This document shows positions 1 to 8,328 of a DNA stretch of 64,000 bases, piece by piece. Source of the DNA: an uncultured Blautia sp. (lineage in GTDB: Bacteria > Bacillota > Clostridia > Lachnospirales > Lachnospiraceae); contig CAKRXU010000002.1 in the NCBI GenBank assembly GCA_934424575.1, positions 62,001 to 126,000 on the forward strand, given 5' to 3'. Made by a program: the position numbers and the translations under genes. Position 1 is the stretch's first letter. Each line of letters begins with the position of its first letter. Under the pieces are notes generated by a model. The model had not been told where the DNA came from. It made no database searches and saw only the letters and a list, made by a program, of their open reading frames with translations.

Positions 1-824
1 GCCTGTAAGGCATTGCCGTCTGCCGCTGCCAGAACAGTTCCTCCTGCAAGGCTTACGCGCACCTGATTGCCTTCCATTGCTTCTACAGTTCCCTTAAGGA
101 TGTTTGCATTTCCGACAAAAGTTGCCACATAGCTGGTCTTTGGATGATTGTAGATCTCATCCGGGGAGCCGATCTGCTCAAATCTTCCCTGGTTCATGAC
201 TGCGATACGATCTGACATATTGATTGCTTCTTCCTGGTCATGTGTGATGTAGACAAACGTGATGCCAAGTTTTTTCTGCAATTTCTTAAGTTCCAGCTGC
301 ATCGCGCGGCGGAGCTGGAGATCCAGTGCACCCAGAGGCTCATCAAGAAGAAGGACCTTCGGATTGTTTACCAGAGAACGGGCGATCGCAACTCGCTGTC
401 TCTGTCCACCGGAAAGCTCTGACGGTTTACGCTTCTCATAGCCTGGAAGCTGCACCAGTTCCAGCATTTCAGAGACACGTTTTCTAATCTCGGCTTTTGG
501 GACTTTCTTAAGTTTCAGCCCGTAGCCGATGTTGTCTGCAACGGTCATATGCGGGAACAGGGCGTAATTCTGGAATACTGTGTTTACATCTCTCGCTTCC
601 GGTGCGAGGTTTGTCACATCTTTGCCGTCCAGAAATACCTGACCGGAATCCGGTGTCTCAAGACCTGCGATGATACGCAGGGTTGTCGTCTTGCCACATC
701 CGGAAGATCCCAGAAGTGTGATAAATTCGCCCTTTCCTATGGAAAGACTGATCTCTTTGAGAACGGTTTCATCCTTTGAAAAGGATTTCTTGATCTTTTT
801 TAATTCCAAACATGTTTCTGCCAT
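1..824 (-). CDS. potA: Polyamine-type ABC transporter ATP-binding protein (3' end beyond window)
   Basis: ATPase subunit of an importer of the spermidine/putrescine (PotA) family, powering uptake at the inner face of the membrane. Reading from the ATG at 824 the frame gives Walker A (GSSGCGKTT), Q-loop ([11 protein letters not shown]), signature ([15 protein letters not shown]), Walker B ([11 protein letters not shown]) and the H-loop (ITHDQEEA), followed by the start of the C-terminal regulatory domain ([11 protein letters not shown]). The frame runs off the left edge, so about 275 of the usual 340-370 residues are visible. A good GGAGG lies about 12 bases upstream. It starts 24 bases after the M20 amidohydrolase stop, so the two are probably co-transcribed, with permease and binding-protein genes expected beyond the window. 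Exact substrate is inferred from family resemblance only. Confidence 0.9.
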   Translation of the reverse strand, partial: MAETCLELKKIKKSFSKDETVLKEISLSIGKGEFITLLGSSGCGKTTTLRIIAGLETPDSGQVFLDGKDVTNLAPEARDVNTVFQNYALFPHMTVADNIGYGLKLKKVPKAEIRKRVSEMLELVQLPGYEKRKPSELSGGQRQRVAIARSLVNNPKVLLLDEPLGALDLQLRRAMQLELKKLQKKLGITFVYITHDQEEAINMSDRIAVMNQGRFEQIGSPDEIYNHPKTSYVATFVGNANILKGTVEAMEGNQVRVSLAGGTVLAAADGNALQ

Positions 825-848
825 TTTTCTGCCTGTCCTCCTGCTGTT

Positions 849-2168
849 TTATTTTTGGTCTGTCTGCTTTCTGATATAAGCAGTGTAACTTTCTCTGTCA
901 AAAACCGGGGTAAACTCTGTGCAGATCTTTCTGGCCTGCTCTCCGCCGTTTCTTAAGAGTTTGTACACGGTCAGGGCAAGCAGTTTTGCCGGAAGGATGT
1001 ATGCCTTTTCCGGATCTGTGATACGGAAGTCTGCCCCATGGAGTTTGCCTTCAAAGCCCTTGAATGTAAAATTCACGACCGGCATCAGATGGCTCAGATC
1101 GCCTACATCCGTGCAGGCATTGTTGAAGTCGCCCTTCTGCACAGTGCGATAATCAAGGTCCAGATCCTCCGCTGCCTCCAGAAGTGCCGTGTCTGCCTCT
1201 CTCGGAAGGATCGGCATGTAGCCCTGGAGTATTTCCCGCTCGATCCTGCCGCCGAATGCATAAGCAGCCCCGTCGTAGGCACGGTTGACCATGTCGGTGA
1301 TCTCCTCGATCTTCTCAAGGGAAGCCGCCCGCACCTTCGTCTCTATGACTGCTTCATCCGGCACGCTGTTGATGACATCGCCTGCCTTGCGGATCACATT
1401 GTGGAGACGTACATGGTCTTCTTCCCGAAAAGTCTCACGCATCAGTCCCATCATCTGGATCGCGCTGGTCGTGATACTGAGGGCATTAACACCGTTCCAC
1501 GGATCGATTGCCCCGTGTGCGGCCTTACCTCTGACCGTGACCCGCTCTGCGGTATAGCCGTTGCACGCCGGGTTCCCCAGGTAAAAATCCTCCTCAACCG
1601 GAACCATATGCACATGTGTTGTCAAAGCAATATCTGTATCGTCAAAAACTCCGGTGCGGATCATTTCGCTCTTGCCGCAGCAGAATTCAATCCCTTCCTT
1701 TCGAAGACGTGCCCGCTTGTCTGCATCGATATATTCCTCGGCAGGAACGGCAAGGAAAGAAAGACTGCCGCCAAGCTCCCTCTGGATCTCCGGGTCTGCC
1801 AGTGCGGCTGCACAGCCGATCATTGCCGCCATCTGCGCATGATGTCCACAGGCATGTGCCACGCCGGTAACGGGATCTGCCATCGGATGGGACTTGCAGC
1901 CGATCGCATCCAGCTCTCCAATGACTGTGAGGTTCGGACCGTCTGTGATCTTTTTGTCACCTCTTACACCGGTTCGGGCAAGGTGTTCTGTCACTTCATA
2001 TCCCAGACTCTTAAGACACTGTGCCGCCTTTTGCGCAGTTCGTGTTTCCTCAAAGCCAGGTTCCGGATGTGCCGCGATATCCTCTGCAAAGCTTATGATC
2101 TGCTCTCTGTCTGCGTCTATCCTCTGAAGGATTTTTTCTTCTATTTTATCTAGCATTTGTTTCATCAT
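849..2168 (-). CDS. M20-family amidohydrolase / metallopeptidase
   Basis: Cytoplasmic metal-dependent amidohydrolase of the M20D group (aminoacylase / aminobenzoyl-glutamate hydrolase type), 439 residues. Visible are HPEPGFEE (about 34-41), a GELDAIG segment (about 84-90) and the metal-site motif CGHH at 107-110, then a dimerisation domain. The exact amide substrate cannot be read from sequence. It lies immediately upstream of potA, so it may act on an imported acylated amine, but that is inference. Start choice is uncertain: GAAAGGA abuts the first ATG at 2168, and the ATG at 2156 has a more comfortable 12-base spacing. A hairpin with a recurring loop sequence sits just upstream at 2176-2202. 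Confidence 0.85.
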   Translation of the reverse strand: MMKQMLDKIEEKILQRIDADREQIISFAEDIAAHPEPGFEETRTAQKAAQCLKSLGYEVTEHLARTGVRGDKKITDGPNLTVIGELDAIGCKSHPMADPVTGVAHACGHHAQMAAMIGCAAALADPEIQRELGGSLSFLAVPAEEYIDADKRARLRKEGIEFCCGKSEMIRTGVFDDTDIALTTHVHMVPVEEDFYLGNPACNGYTAERVTVRGKAAHGAIDPWNGVNALSITTSAIQMMGLMRETFREEDHVRLHNVIRKAGDVINSVPDEAVIETKVRAASLEKIEEITDMVNRAYDGAAYAFGGRIEREILQGYMPILPREADTALLEAAEDLDLDYRTVQKGDFNNACTDVGDLSHLMPVVNFTFKGFEGKLHGADFRITDPEKAYILPAKLLALTVYKLLRNGGEQARKICTEFTPVFDRESYTAYIRKQTDQK

Positions 2169-2175
2169 TCCTTTC

Positions 2176-2202
2176 GTTACTGTTCACTTCGTTCACAGCA
2201 AC
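2176..2202. repeat. Short hairpin repeat (TTCACTNCGTTCA loop family)
   Basis: The stem GTTACTG/CAGCAAC closes a 13-base loop TTCACTTCGTTCA. It lies just upstream of the M20 gene start. It is 25/27 identical to the first hairpin of the long repeat at 13605-13733, and its loop recurs with a different stem at 41607-41635. Confidence 0.7.
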
Positions 2203-2316
2203 TGACTTTTACAAGTTAATACGTTATAAAAGCAACAAATCTTTATCTCATAATGATAACATAAATTTTCAGCAATGCAAGCACTGAAAAAGTACAAAAA
2301 ATTCTCCGCATAACAC

Positions 2317-2350
2317 AAAAATCCGGATACCTTGTTCAAAGTATCCGGAT
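2317..2350 (-). terminator. Rho-independent terminator after tRNA-Thr
   Basis: Perfect 10-bp inverted repeat ATCCGGATAC / GTATCCGGAT with a 10-base loop, followed on the minus strand by a short T run. It ends the tRNA transcript 14 bases past the tRNA. Confidence 0.85.
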
Positions 2351-2363
2351 CCTGTTAATGGTA

Positions 2364-2436
2364 AGCTGGAAATGAGACTCGAACTCACGACCCCTTCATT
2401 ACGAGTGAAGTGCTCTACCGACTGAGCTATTCCAGC
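2364..2436 (-). tRNA. tRNA-Thr (anticodon CGU)
   Basis: A full cloverleaf on the minus strand: acceptor GCTGGAA/TTCCAGC, D arm GCTC..GAGC, anticodon stem CTTCA/TGAAG with loop CTCGTAA (anticodon CGT, reading ACG), T arm with TTCGAGT, discriminator T. It is 73 nt long and no CCA is encoded. It has its own terminator and sits between the branching-enzyme-like gene and the M20 gene. Confidence 0.97.
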
Positions 2437-2536
2437 CTGTGTCTGAAACACAACCATTATTATACCTGATTTCTCAGAAAAATCAAGAACAAATTTTAAT
2501 TTTTATGCTGTGACTTCATTTACAGCGAATTATTTT

Positions 2537-4828
2537 TTATGCTGTTTCTTTCGCTACAGTTTTTCTGGTTTTCTTTGGTGCAGTAACTGCTTCTTTTACA
2601 AGAACTTTCTTCTCCTCTTTCACTGTGGCTGCCGGTTCCTTCACAGCAGCCCTGGAAGATTTTCTGGAAACGCGAGGTTTCTTTGCCACAGGTTTTTTCT
2701 CCGTTTTCTTTACCGGGGCAGAGACTGCTTCTCTTTTCTTGGTCGGTGTGCAGGAAAATACTGTCACGCCAAGTGCAGGAACTTTGAGTTTGATGGAATA
2801 CTCTCTCTCATCGCACTCATCCTGCTTGCAGGTCTTTCCTCTCGGATTTACCGTTCCCTGTCCGCCATATTCTTTGGCGTCGGTGTTGAAGATTTCTTTG
2901 TATTTGCCGAAGAACGGAACGCCTACTTTATAGTCTGTATATGGAACAGCCGCGAAGTTGCATACAACAAGAAGCGTTTCTTCCGGCTTGTCTGTCTTTC
3001 TCATGAAAGTCAGGACATTTTCCTCATATTTCATAAGCTGGATCCATTCAAATCCATCGTACTCATCATCCTTCTGGATCAGTGCCGGATGGGTGCGGTA
3101 CAGCTCATTGAGGTCATGGATAAATTTCTCCATCTCCTCTGGAAGTTCTTTGCCCGGAGCCATCATGGTACAGCCCGGATGCATCATCATATAGGCATAT
3201 GCCGCACGAACCTGGCTTAATTTCTGTGCCTCATCTCCCGGAAGTTTCTCCATAAATTCAGCGAGATTTCCTGCCTCACGGTTTCCGAGCGGCAGTACAT
3301 AATGCTCACAGTAAGCATAGATCATGGACAGAGTGAGCTGATCGTGGACATATTTTCTCTCGATCGGATCTTTGGAAAGATAAGCAAGAAAATCTCCTGC
3401 CCAGTTGTTGTTCCATTTGTAGTCGAAACCGATGTTGTCATCCTCCACGCTGCCGGTGAGTTCAGACCACAGACCGTCCTCCTGTGCGATCGTGAGGGTT
3501 CCCGGAAGTTTCTTATCAAGGATGGAATTCAGATGTTTCAGGAATTCTACTGCTTCCAGGTTTTCATTTGTTCCATAGATATTCGGCTTCCACTGTCCAT
3601 ATTCCCTGCCGAAATCCAGATACAGCATGGAATCTACATCGTCCAGGCGGAGTCCGTCTGCATGATAAATCTCCAGCCAGTAAAAAGCGTTTGCCAGAAG
3701 GAAATCCTTGACCATCGGGCTGTCGAAATTGTAAAGGAGTGTTCCCCAGATCGGATGGATTGCCATGGATGGATCCGGATTCTCATACAACGGTGTTCCA
3801 TCAAAAAGCTCAAGACCTCCTTCCACTCTCGGAAAATGCGACGGTGTCCAGTCAAGAATCAGACCGATCCCTGCCTTGTGGAGTTCATTGACAACCTTCT
3901 GAAAATCTTCTGGTGTGCCAAATCTTCTGGTCGGTGCATAATAAGCAAATGTGCTGTATTCTCCTGCTTCGTCATCAAGGTATTCCATGACCGGATGCAG
4001 CTCTACATGAGTATAGTTCAGTTTCTTTACAAAATCTGCGAGCTCTGCGGCATCCTTCCATTCTGTCAGAGAAGTTTCATAGATGGAGATCGGCTGTTTG
4101 CGGTCGCTGAATTTCTTACGCTCCTTCATCCAGGTCTCATCTTCCCACTGGAATACGCTGGTGTCTGCCACAACAGATGCATTTGCCGGTGGAACCTCGG
4201 TGCATGCTGCGTATGGATCAGATTTCAGCTCGATCCTGTTTCCCTTGAGTTTCAGTTCATATTTGTAGATATCCCCTGCTTTCACACCCGGGATAAAAAG
4301 TTCAAAAATACCGGACATCGGCATTCTGTGCATCGCATGGCATCTTCCGTCCCACGCATTGAAATCACCTACAACACTGACACGCATCGCGTTCGGTGCC
4401 CATACTGCAAAGCTGGTTCCTTTAACGCCATTAATCTCCATGGGATGTGCGCCCAGTTTCTCATACGCGTGATAATAAACACCAGCGCAGAAAGCTTTTT
4501 CCTCTGCTTCTGTGATCTGGCCGGAGAATGCATAAGAATCTGCAAATTCCTTTGTTTCTTCTCCTTTGGTGACGCGATATTTGTAATCCGGGATCTTCCT
4601 TCCCGGGATCATTGCTGCAAAATAGCCTGCTTCGTCTTCCTGCTCCATTTCATATTTGCGGGAGCCGACCAGAACTTCTGCCTTATCTGCCTCCGGGAAA
4701 AATCCCTGGATCAGAACGCCGTCTGTCGTAAGGCGCGGAGCCATGACATCCTTCGGGGATGCTTCCTCTCCATAAACCACTGCTTCAATTCTCGGCCAGT
4801 CCATATATTCGTATGCTTTGCTTTCCAT
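2537..4828 (-). CDS. 1,4-alpha-glucan branching enzyme homologue (GH13), probably inactive, with Lys/Ala-rich C-terminal tail
   Basis: The full GlgB architecture is present: an N-terminal CBM48-like part (about 140-235), a GH13 barrel (about 250-590) and a C-terminal beta domain (to about 700). Region I is DWTPSHF and region II DGLRLDDVDSM, so the nucleophile Asp (about 401 counted from the upstream ATG) is kept. Region III is TIAQED where active enzymes read TIAEES, so the first Glu is Gln. Region IV is LPLGNREA where they read LPLSHDEV, so His-Asp becomes Asn-Arg. The segment equivalent to GGEFGQ..WNHD is shortened. The last ~68 residues form a Lys/Ala/Thr/Val/Pro-rich tail resembling histone H1. 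The start is the ATG at 4828, because GGAGG (4837-4841) lies 8 bases upstream and would fall inside codons of the ATG at 4843. A glycan-binding or regulatory role is inference. Confidence 0.85.
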   Translation of the reverse strand: MESKAYEYMDWPRIEAVVYGEEASPKDVMAPRLTTDGVLIQGFFPEADKAEVLVGSRKYEMEQEDEAGYFAAMIPGRKIPDYKYRVTKGEETKEFADSYAFSGQITEAEEKAFCAGVYYHAYEKLGAHPMEINGVKGTSFAVWAPNAMRVSVVGDFNAWDGRCHAMHRMPMSGIFELFIPGVKAGDIYKYELKLKGNRIELKSDPYAACTEVPPANASVVADTSVFQWEDETWMKERKKFSDRKQPISIYETSLTEWKDAAELADFVKKLNYTHVELHPVMEYLDDEAGEYSTFAYYAPTRRFGTPEDFQKVVNELHKAGIGLILDWTPSHFPRVEGGLELFDGTPLYENPDPSMAIHPIWGTLLYNFDSPMVKDFLLANAFYWLEIYHADGLRLDDVDSMLYLDFGREYGQWKPNIYGTNENLEAVEFLKHLNSILDKKLPGTLTIAQEDGLWSELTGSVEDDNIGFDYKWNNNWAGDFLAYLSKDPIERKYVHDQLTLSMIYAYCEHYVLPLGNREAGNLAEFMEKLPGDEAQKLSQVRAAYAYMMMHPGCTMMAPGKELPEEMEKFIHDLNELYRTHPALIQKDDEYDGFEWIQLMKYEENVLTFMRKTDKPEETLLVVCNFAAVPYTDYKVGVPFFGKYKEIFNTDAKEYGGQGTVNPRGKTCKQDECDEREYSIKLKVPALGVTVFSCTPTKKREAVSAPVKKTEKKPVAKKPRVSRKSSRAAVKEPAATVKEEKKVLVKEAVTAPKKTRKTVAKETA

Positions 4829-4941
4829 AACTACTGCCTCCATTCTGAGATGCTGCTGTCAAACGTTTCTGCAAATATGCATCCCTTTGAAAATAGTTTA
4901 TCATTTTTTCCAATAAAAATAAAGAATAGAACGAAATTTGT

Positions 4942-4970
4942 TTGACAAAACTGCTCTGGTACGATAAATT
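4942..4970 (+). promoter_or_regulatory. Promoter of the fructokinase gene
   Basis: TTGACA at 4942-4947, a 17-base spacer, then TAAATT at 4965-4970. The leader that follows contains a TTTCTGA/TCAGAAA inverted repeat before the AAGGAGG site. Confidence 0.7.
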
Positions 4971-5032
4971 GAAACTAGAGTTTTTCTGATATCCAGGAAA
5001 CAAATTTCAGAAATCCAAGGAGGTTTTTCGTT

Positions 5033-6004
5033 ATGGAAAACAAAACATTTGACGTAACCGCTCTCGGTGAATTACTGATCGATTTTACAGAAAACGGAAA
5101 CAGCTCTCAGGGCAATCCCCTGATGGAGGCAAACCCTGGCGGTGCTCCATGTAACGTGCTCGCCATGCTGGAGCGTCTTGGCAAAAAGACCGCTTTCATC
5201 GGCAAAGTCGGCAAAGACATGTTTGGTACACAGTTAAAGACTGCTGTTGAGGAAGTTGGCATTGACACCCGCAACCTTATCATGGATGAGAACTGCCACA
5301 CCACCCTCGCTTTCGTACATACTTACCCGGATGGTGACCGTGACTTTTCTTTCTATCGTGATCCGGGTGCAGATATGATGCTCACCAAAGAAGAAGTTCA
5401 GAAGGATCTGATCGAATCTTCCCGTATCTTCCACTTTGGAACACTTTCCTCTACTCATGAGGGTGTACGTGAAGCTACACGCCACGCGATCGATCTTGCA
5501 AAAGAAGCCGGATGCATCATCACTTTTGACCCGAACCTGCGTCCGCCTCTCTGGAAATCTCTCGAAGATGCCCGTGTGGAGATCGAATATGGCATGTCCA
5601 AATGTGACGTATTAAAGATTTCTGACAATGAGGTAGAGTTCATGTGTGGAACCACAGATTATGACAAGGGCGCTGCCATGATCCAGGAGAAATACAACAT
5701 CCCGCTCATCCTCATCACCATGGGCAAGGACGGAAGCCGCGCATACTACAAGGACATGATCGTAGAGGCAGCTCCTTTCCTCCAGGAAAACACCATCGAG
5801 ACCACCGGTGCCGGAGATACTTTCTGCGCAAGCACCCTGAACTACGTTCTTGACCACGGCCTTGAGAACCTCACAGAAGAAAACCTCAAAGAACTTCTCA
5901 CTTTTGCCAATGCAGCCGCATCCCTCATCACCACACGCAAAGGTGCCCTGAGAGTTATGCCGACACGTGAGGAAGTGGAAAGCTTTATCGCAAGCCGTAA
6001 ATAA
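5033..6004 (+). CDS. scrK: PfkB-family carbohydrate kinase, probable fructokinase
   Basis: ATP-dependent sugar kinase of 323 residues, probably phosphorylating fructose to fructose-6-phosphate in the cytoplasm. The PfkB signature 1 region GGAPCNVLAMLERLG lies near residue 35 and signature 2 with the catalytic base, TTGAGDTFCAS, near residue 255. Length is typical of bacterial fructokinases. It starts at an ATG with AAGGAGG 10 bases upstream and has its own promoter and terminator, so it is monocistronic. It is divergent from the branching-enzyme homologue. The PTS and LacI genes at 52-55 kb are too far away to be one operon but could feed it. Specificity within the PfkB family (fructose versus other ketoses) is inferred. 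Confidence 0.85.
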   Translation: MENKTFDVTALGELLIDFTENGNSSQGNPLMEANPGGAPCNVLAMLERLGKKTAFIGKVGKDMFGTQLKTAVEEVGIDTRNLIMDENCHTTLAFVHTYPDGDRDFSFYRDPGADMMLTKEEVQKDLIESSRIFHFGTLSSTHEGVREATRHAIDLAKEAGCIITFDPNLRPPLWKSLEDARVEIEYGMSKCDVLKISDNEVEFMCGTTDYDKGAAMIQEKYNIPLILITMGKDGSRAYYKDMIVEAAPFLQENTIETTGAGDTFCASTLNYVLDHGLENLTEENLKELLTFANAAASLITTRKGALRVMPTREEVESFIASRK

Positions 6005-6023
6005 TTTTTAACGCCATTTATAT

Positions 6024-6072
6024 ACAAAAGAATCCCGGACGGTCCATTTCGGATCATCCGGGATTCTTTTGT
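6024..6072. terminator. Bidirectional terminator between fructokinase and serA
   Basis: Perfect 16-bp inverted repeat with arms at 6024-6039 (starting ACAAAAGAATCC) and 6057-6072. Flanking A and T tracts let it work for the converging fructokinase (+) and serA (-) transcripts. Confidence 0.9.
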
Positions 6073-6082
6073 CTGTATATTC

Positions 6083-7246
6083 TTATTTGATCACACGTAC
6101 TTTGGATACGCCTTCGATTGCTCTCAGTTCATCCAGAGCTTCTTTGGATGCTGCGCTTTCCAGATCGATGATGGTGTATGCATATCCACCACGGCTCTTA
6201 TTAGTCATATCCGCGATGTTCAGTCCCTCACTACCAAGGATCTTGGTGAACTGGCTGATCATGTTCGGGATGTTCTTGTGAGCGATGGTGATACGTCCAA
6301 CTGCCACGCAGGTTCCCATGTCGCAGTTCGGGAAGTTTACGGAGTTTTTGATATTTCCGTTTTCGAGGAAATCTCTGACTTCTTTGACTGCCATAACTGC
6401 ACAGTTTTCTTCAGATTCCTCTGTGGATGCACCAAGATGTGGTGTTACGAGGATTCCCGGTCTGCCTGCTACGGTTGCATTTGCAAAGTCTGTTACGTAT
6501 TTCTTAACCTTGCCGCTGTCAAGAGCTTCTACAAGGGCATCCTCGTCAACAAGAAGGTCTCTTGCGAAGTTCAGAAGAACGACACCGTCTTTCATCTTTG
6601 TGAAAGCTTCTTTGTCGATCATCTTGCGAGTGTTGTCTGTAAGCGGTACATGGATGGTGATGTAATCACACTGGCTGTAGATCTCATCCAGAGATTTGCT
6701 GTGTTTGATGGTTCTGGAAAGGTTCCATGCTGCATCGATGGAGATGAACGGGTCATATCCGTAAACTTCCATTCCCAGATGTGTTGCAGAGTTTGCAACC
6801 ATGGCTCCGATCGCACCAAGACCGATGATACCAAGTTTCTTACCGCTGATCTCACATCCTGCAAACTGTTTTTTCTGTTTCTCAGCCAGTTTGTCGATGT
6901 GTTCTTTGTCTTCTTCGTGTGCTACCCACTCGATACCACCAACGATATCACGGGAAGCAAGGAGCATTCCTGCAAGAACAAGCTCCTTAACACCGTTTGC
7001 GTTTGCACCTGGTGTATTGAATACTACGATACCTTTTTCTGCACATGCATCAACCGGGATGTTGTTGACACCTGCACCTGCACGGGCGATGACTTTGACA
7101 TTTTCCGGAAGCTCCATGTCATGCATCTTGGCACTTCTTACCAGAATGGCATCGGCATCGTTTAATTCTTCTGTCTGTTTGTATTCCTCTCCAAACAGGC
7201 CGAGACCTGTCTGGGAGATTGGATTGAGGCATTTATACTGGAACAT
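6083..7246 (-). CDS. serA: D-3-phosphoglycerate dehydrogenase
   Basis: First step of serine synthesis, oxidising 3-phosphoglycerate with NAD. The 387-residue protein has a catalytic domain with a Rossmann motif (GKKLGIIGLGAIGAMVA, about 134-150), the substrate Arg in LNFARD, and the catalytic His in TPHLGAST. A C-terminal ACT domain (about 315-387) ends in a typical alpha-beta ACT sequence. The Glu normally seen in the DVFxxEP segment is not evident: the equivalent stretch reads VTDFANATVAGRPG. The ATG overlaps the serC stop by one base (TAATG), indicating translational coupling. It is the last gene of the leuB-ilvD-ilvB-serC-serA operon. Confidence 0.92.
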   Translation of the reverse strand: MFQYKCLNPISQTGLGLFGEEYKQTEELNDADAILVRSAKMHDMELPENVKVIARAGAGVNNIPVDACAEKGIVVFNTPGANANGVKELVLAGMLLASRDIVGGIEWVAHEEDKEHIDKLAEKQKKQFAGCEISGKKLGIIGLGAIGAMVANSATHLGMEVYGYDPFISIDAAWNLSRTIKHSKSLDEIYSQCDYITIHVPLTDNTRKMIDKEAFTKMKDGVVLLNFARDLLVDEDALVEALDSGKVKKYVTDFANATVAGRPGILVTPHLGASTEESEENCAVMAVKEVRDFLENGNIKNSVNFPNCDMGTCVAVGRITIAHKNIPNMISQFTKILGSEGLNIADMTNKSRGGYAYTIIDLESAASKEALDELRAIEGVSKVRVIK

Positions 7247-8328
7247 TATGCATTTTCCTCCTCGAATTTTTTCATGAATGCAACGAGGGCTTCTACGCCT
7301 TCTTTTGGCATTGCATTGTAGATACTTGCACGCATACCGCCTACAGTTCTGTGTCCTTTGAGGTTTACAAGACCTGCTGCCTTTGCTTCTTTGACGAATT
7401 TGGCATCCATATCTTTGTCACCTGTAACGAAAGGAACGTTCATCAGAGAACGGGAAGCCGGCTCTACTGTGCCTTTGAAGAGTTTGCTCTGATCCAGGAA
7501 ATCATAGAGGATCTTGGCTTTTTCGATGTTTCTCTTCTGCATTTCTTCCAGTCCGCCCATAGCTTTGAGCCATTTGAAGACCTTGCCGCATACATAGATG
7601 CAGTAAGCATTCGGTGTGTTGTACAGGGAACCTGCATCTGCATGTGTCTTATATGTAAGCATGGTCGGTGTTCCCGGAAGAACATCCTCTGTGATCAGGT
7701 CTTCACGGATGATCGCGATCACCATACCTGCCGGTCCGATGTTTTTCTGGACACCACCGTAGATGATACCATATTTAGTTACATCTACAGGCTCAGATAA
7801 GAAGCAGGAAGAAACGTCTGCTACCAGAGTTTTGCCCTTTGTATTCGGAAGAGTTTTGAATTTTGTTCCGTAAATTGTATTATTTTCACAAATGTATACG
7901 TAATCTGCATCCGGGCTGATCGGAAGGTCACTGCAGTCCGGGATATAAGAGAAGGTTTTGTCCTCGGAAGAGGCGATCTTGTTTACCTTTCCGTATTTCT
8001 GTGCTTCCTGATATGCTTTTTTTGCCCACTGACCGGTAACGATATAGTCAGCTACTCCGTTTTTCATCAGGTTCATCGGAATCATGGCAAACTGCTGAGA
8101 AGCACCACCCTGAAGGAATAATACCTTGTAATTATCCGGGATGTTCATCAGATCTCTCAGATCCTGCTCTGCATCATCGATGATCTTCTGGAATTCAGGA
8201 CTTCTGTGGCTCATCTCCATTACGGACATGCCGCTTCCCTGATAATCCATCATCTCTTCTGCTACTTCTTTCAGCACAGGTTCCGGCAGTACAGCCGGTC
8301 CTGCAGAAAAATTATACACTCTGCTCAT
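7246..8328 (-). CDS. serC: Phosphoserine aminotransferase
   Basis: PLP-dependent class V aminotransferase converting 3-phosphohydroxypyruvate and glutamate to phosphoserine and 2-oxoglutarate. It is 360 residues, the usual length. The N-terminus (NFSAGPAVLPEPVLKEV) is diagnostic of SerC, and the PLP lysine is in the segment YGGVQKNIGPAG. The start lies inside the last codons of ilvB (17-base overlap, different frame), and the stop overlaps serA. The three genes are therefore tightly coupled. Confidence 0.95.
   Translation of the reverse strand: MSRVYNFSAGPAVLPEPVLKEVAEEMMDYQGSGMSVMEMSHRSPEFQKIIDDAEQDLRDLMNIPDNYKVLFLQGGASQQFAMIPMNLMKNGVADYIVTGQWAKKAYQEAQKYGKVNKIASSEDKTFSYIPDCSDLPISPDADYVYICENNTIYGTKFKTLPNTKGKTLVADVSSCFLSEPVDVTKYGIIYGGVQKNIGPAGMVIAIIREDLITEDVLPGTPTMLTYKTHADAGSLYNTPNAYCIYVCGKVFKWLKAMGGLEEMQKRNIEKAKILYDFLDQSKLFKGTVEPASRSLMNVPFVTGDKDMDAKFVKEAKAAGLVNLKGHRTVGGMRASIYNAMPKEGVEALVAFMKKFEEENA

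Noticed and set aside
1038..2153. 371-codon plus-strand frame over the M20 gene
   Set aside because: Antisense shadow of a well-supported metallopeptidase.
2269..2457. 62-codon frame over the tRNA
   Set aside because: Overlaps tRNA-Thr and its terminator.
3302..4945. 547-codon open frame antisense to the branching-enzyme homologue
   Set aside because: Cys/Phe/His/Ile-rich product without homology or ribosome site; a shadow of the minus-strand gene.
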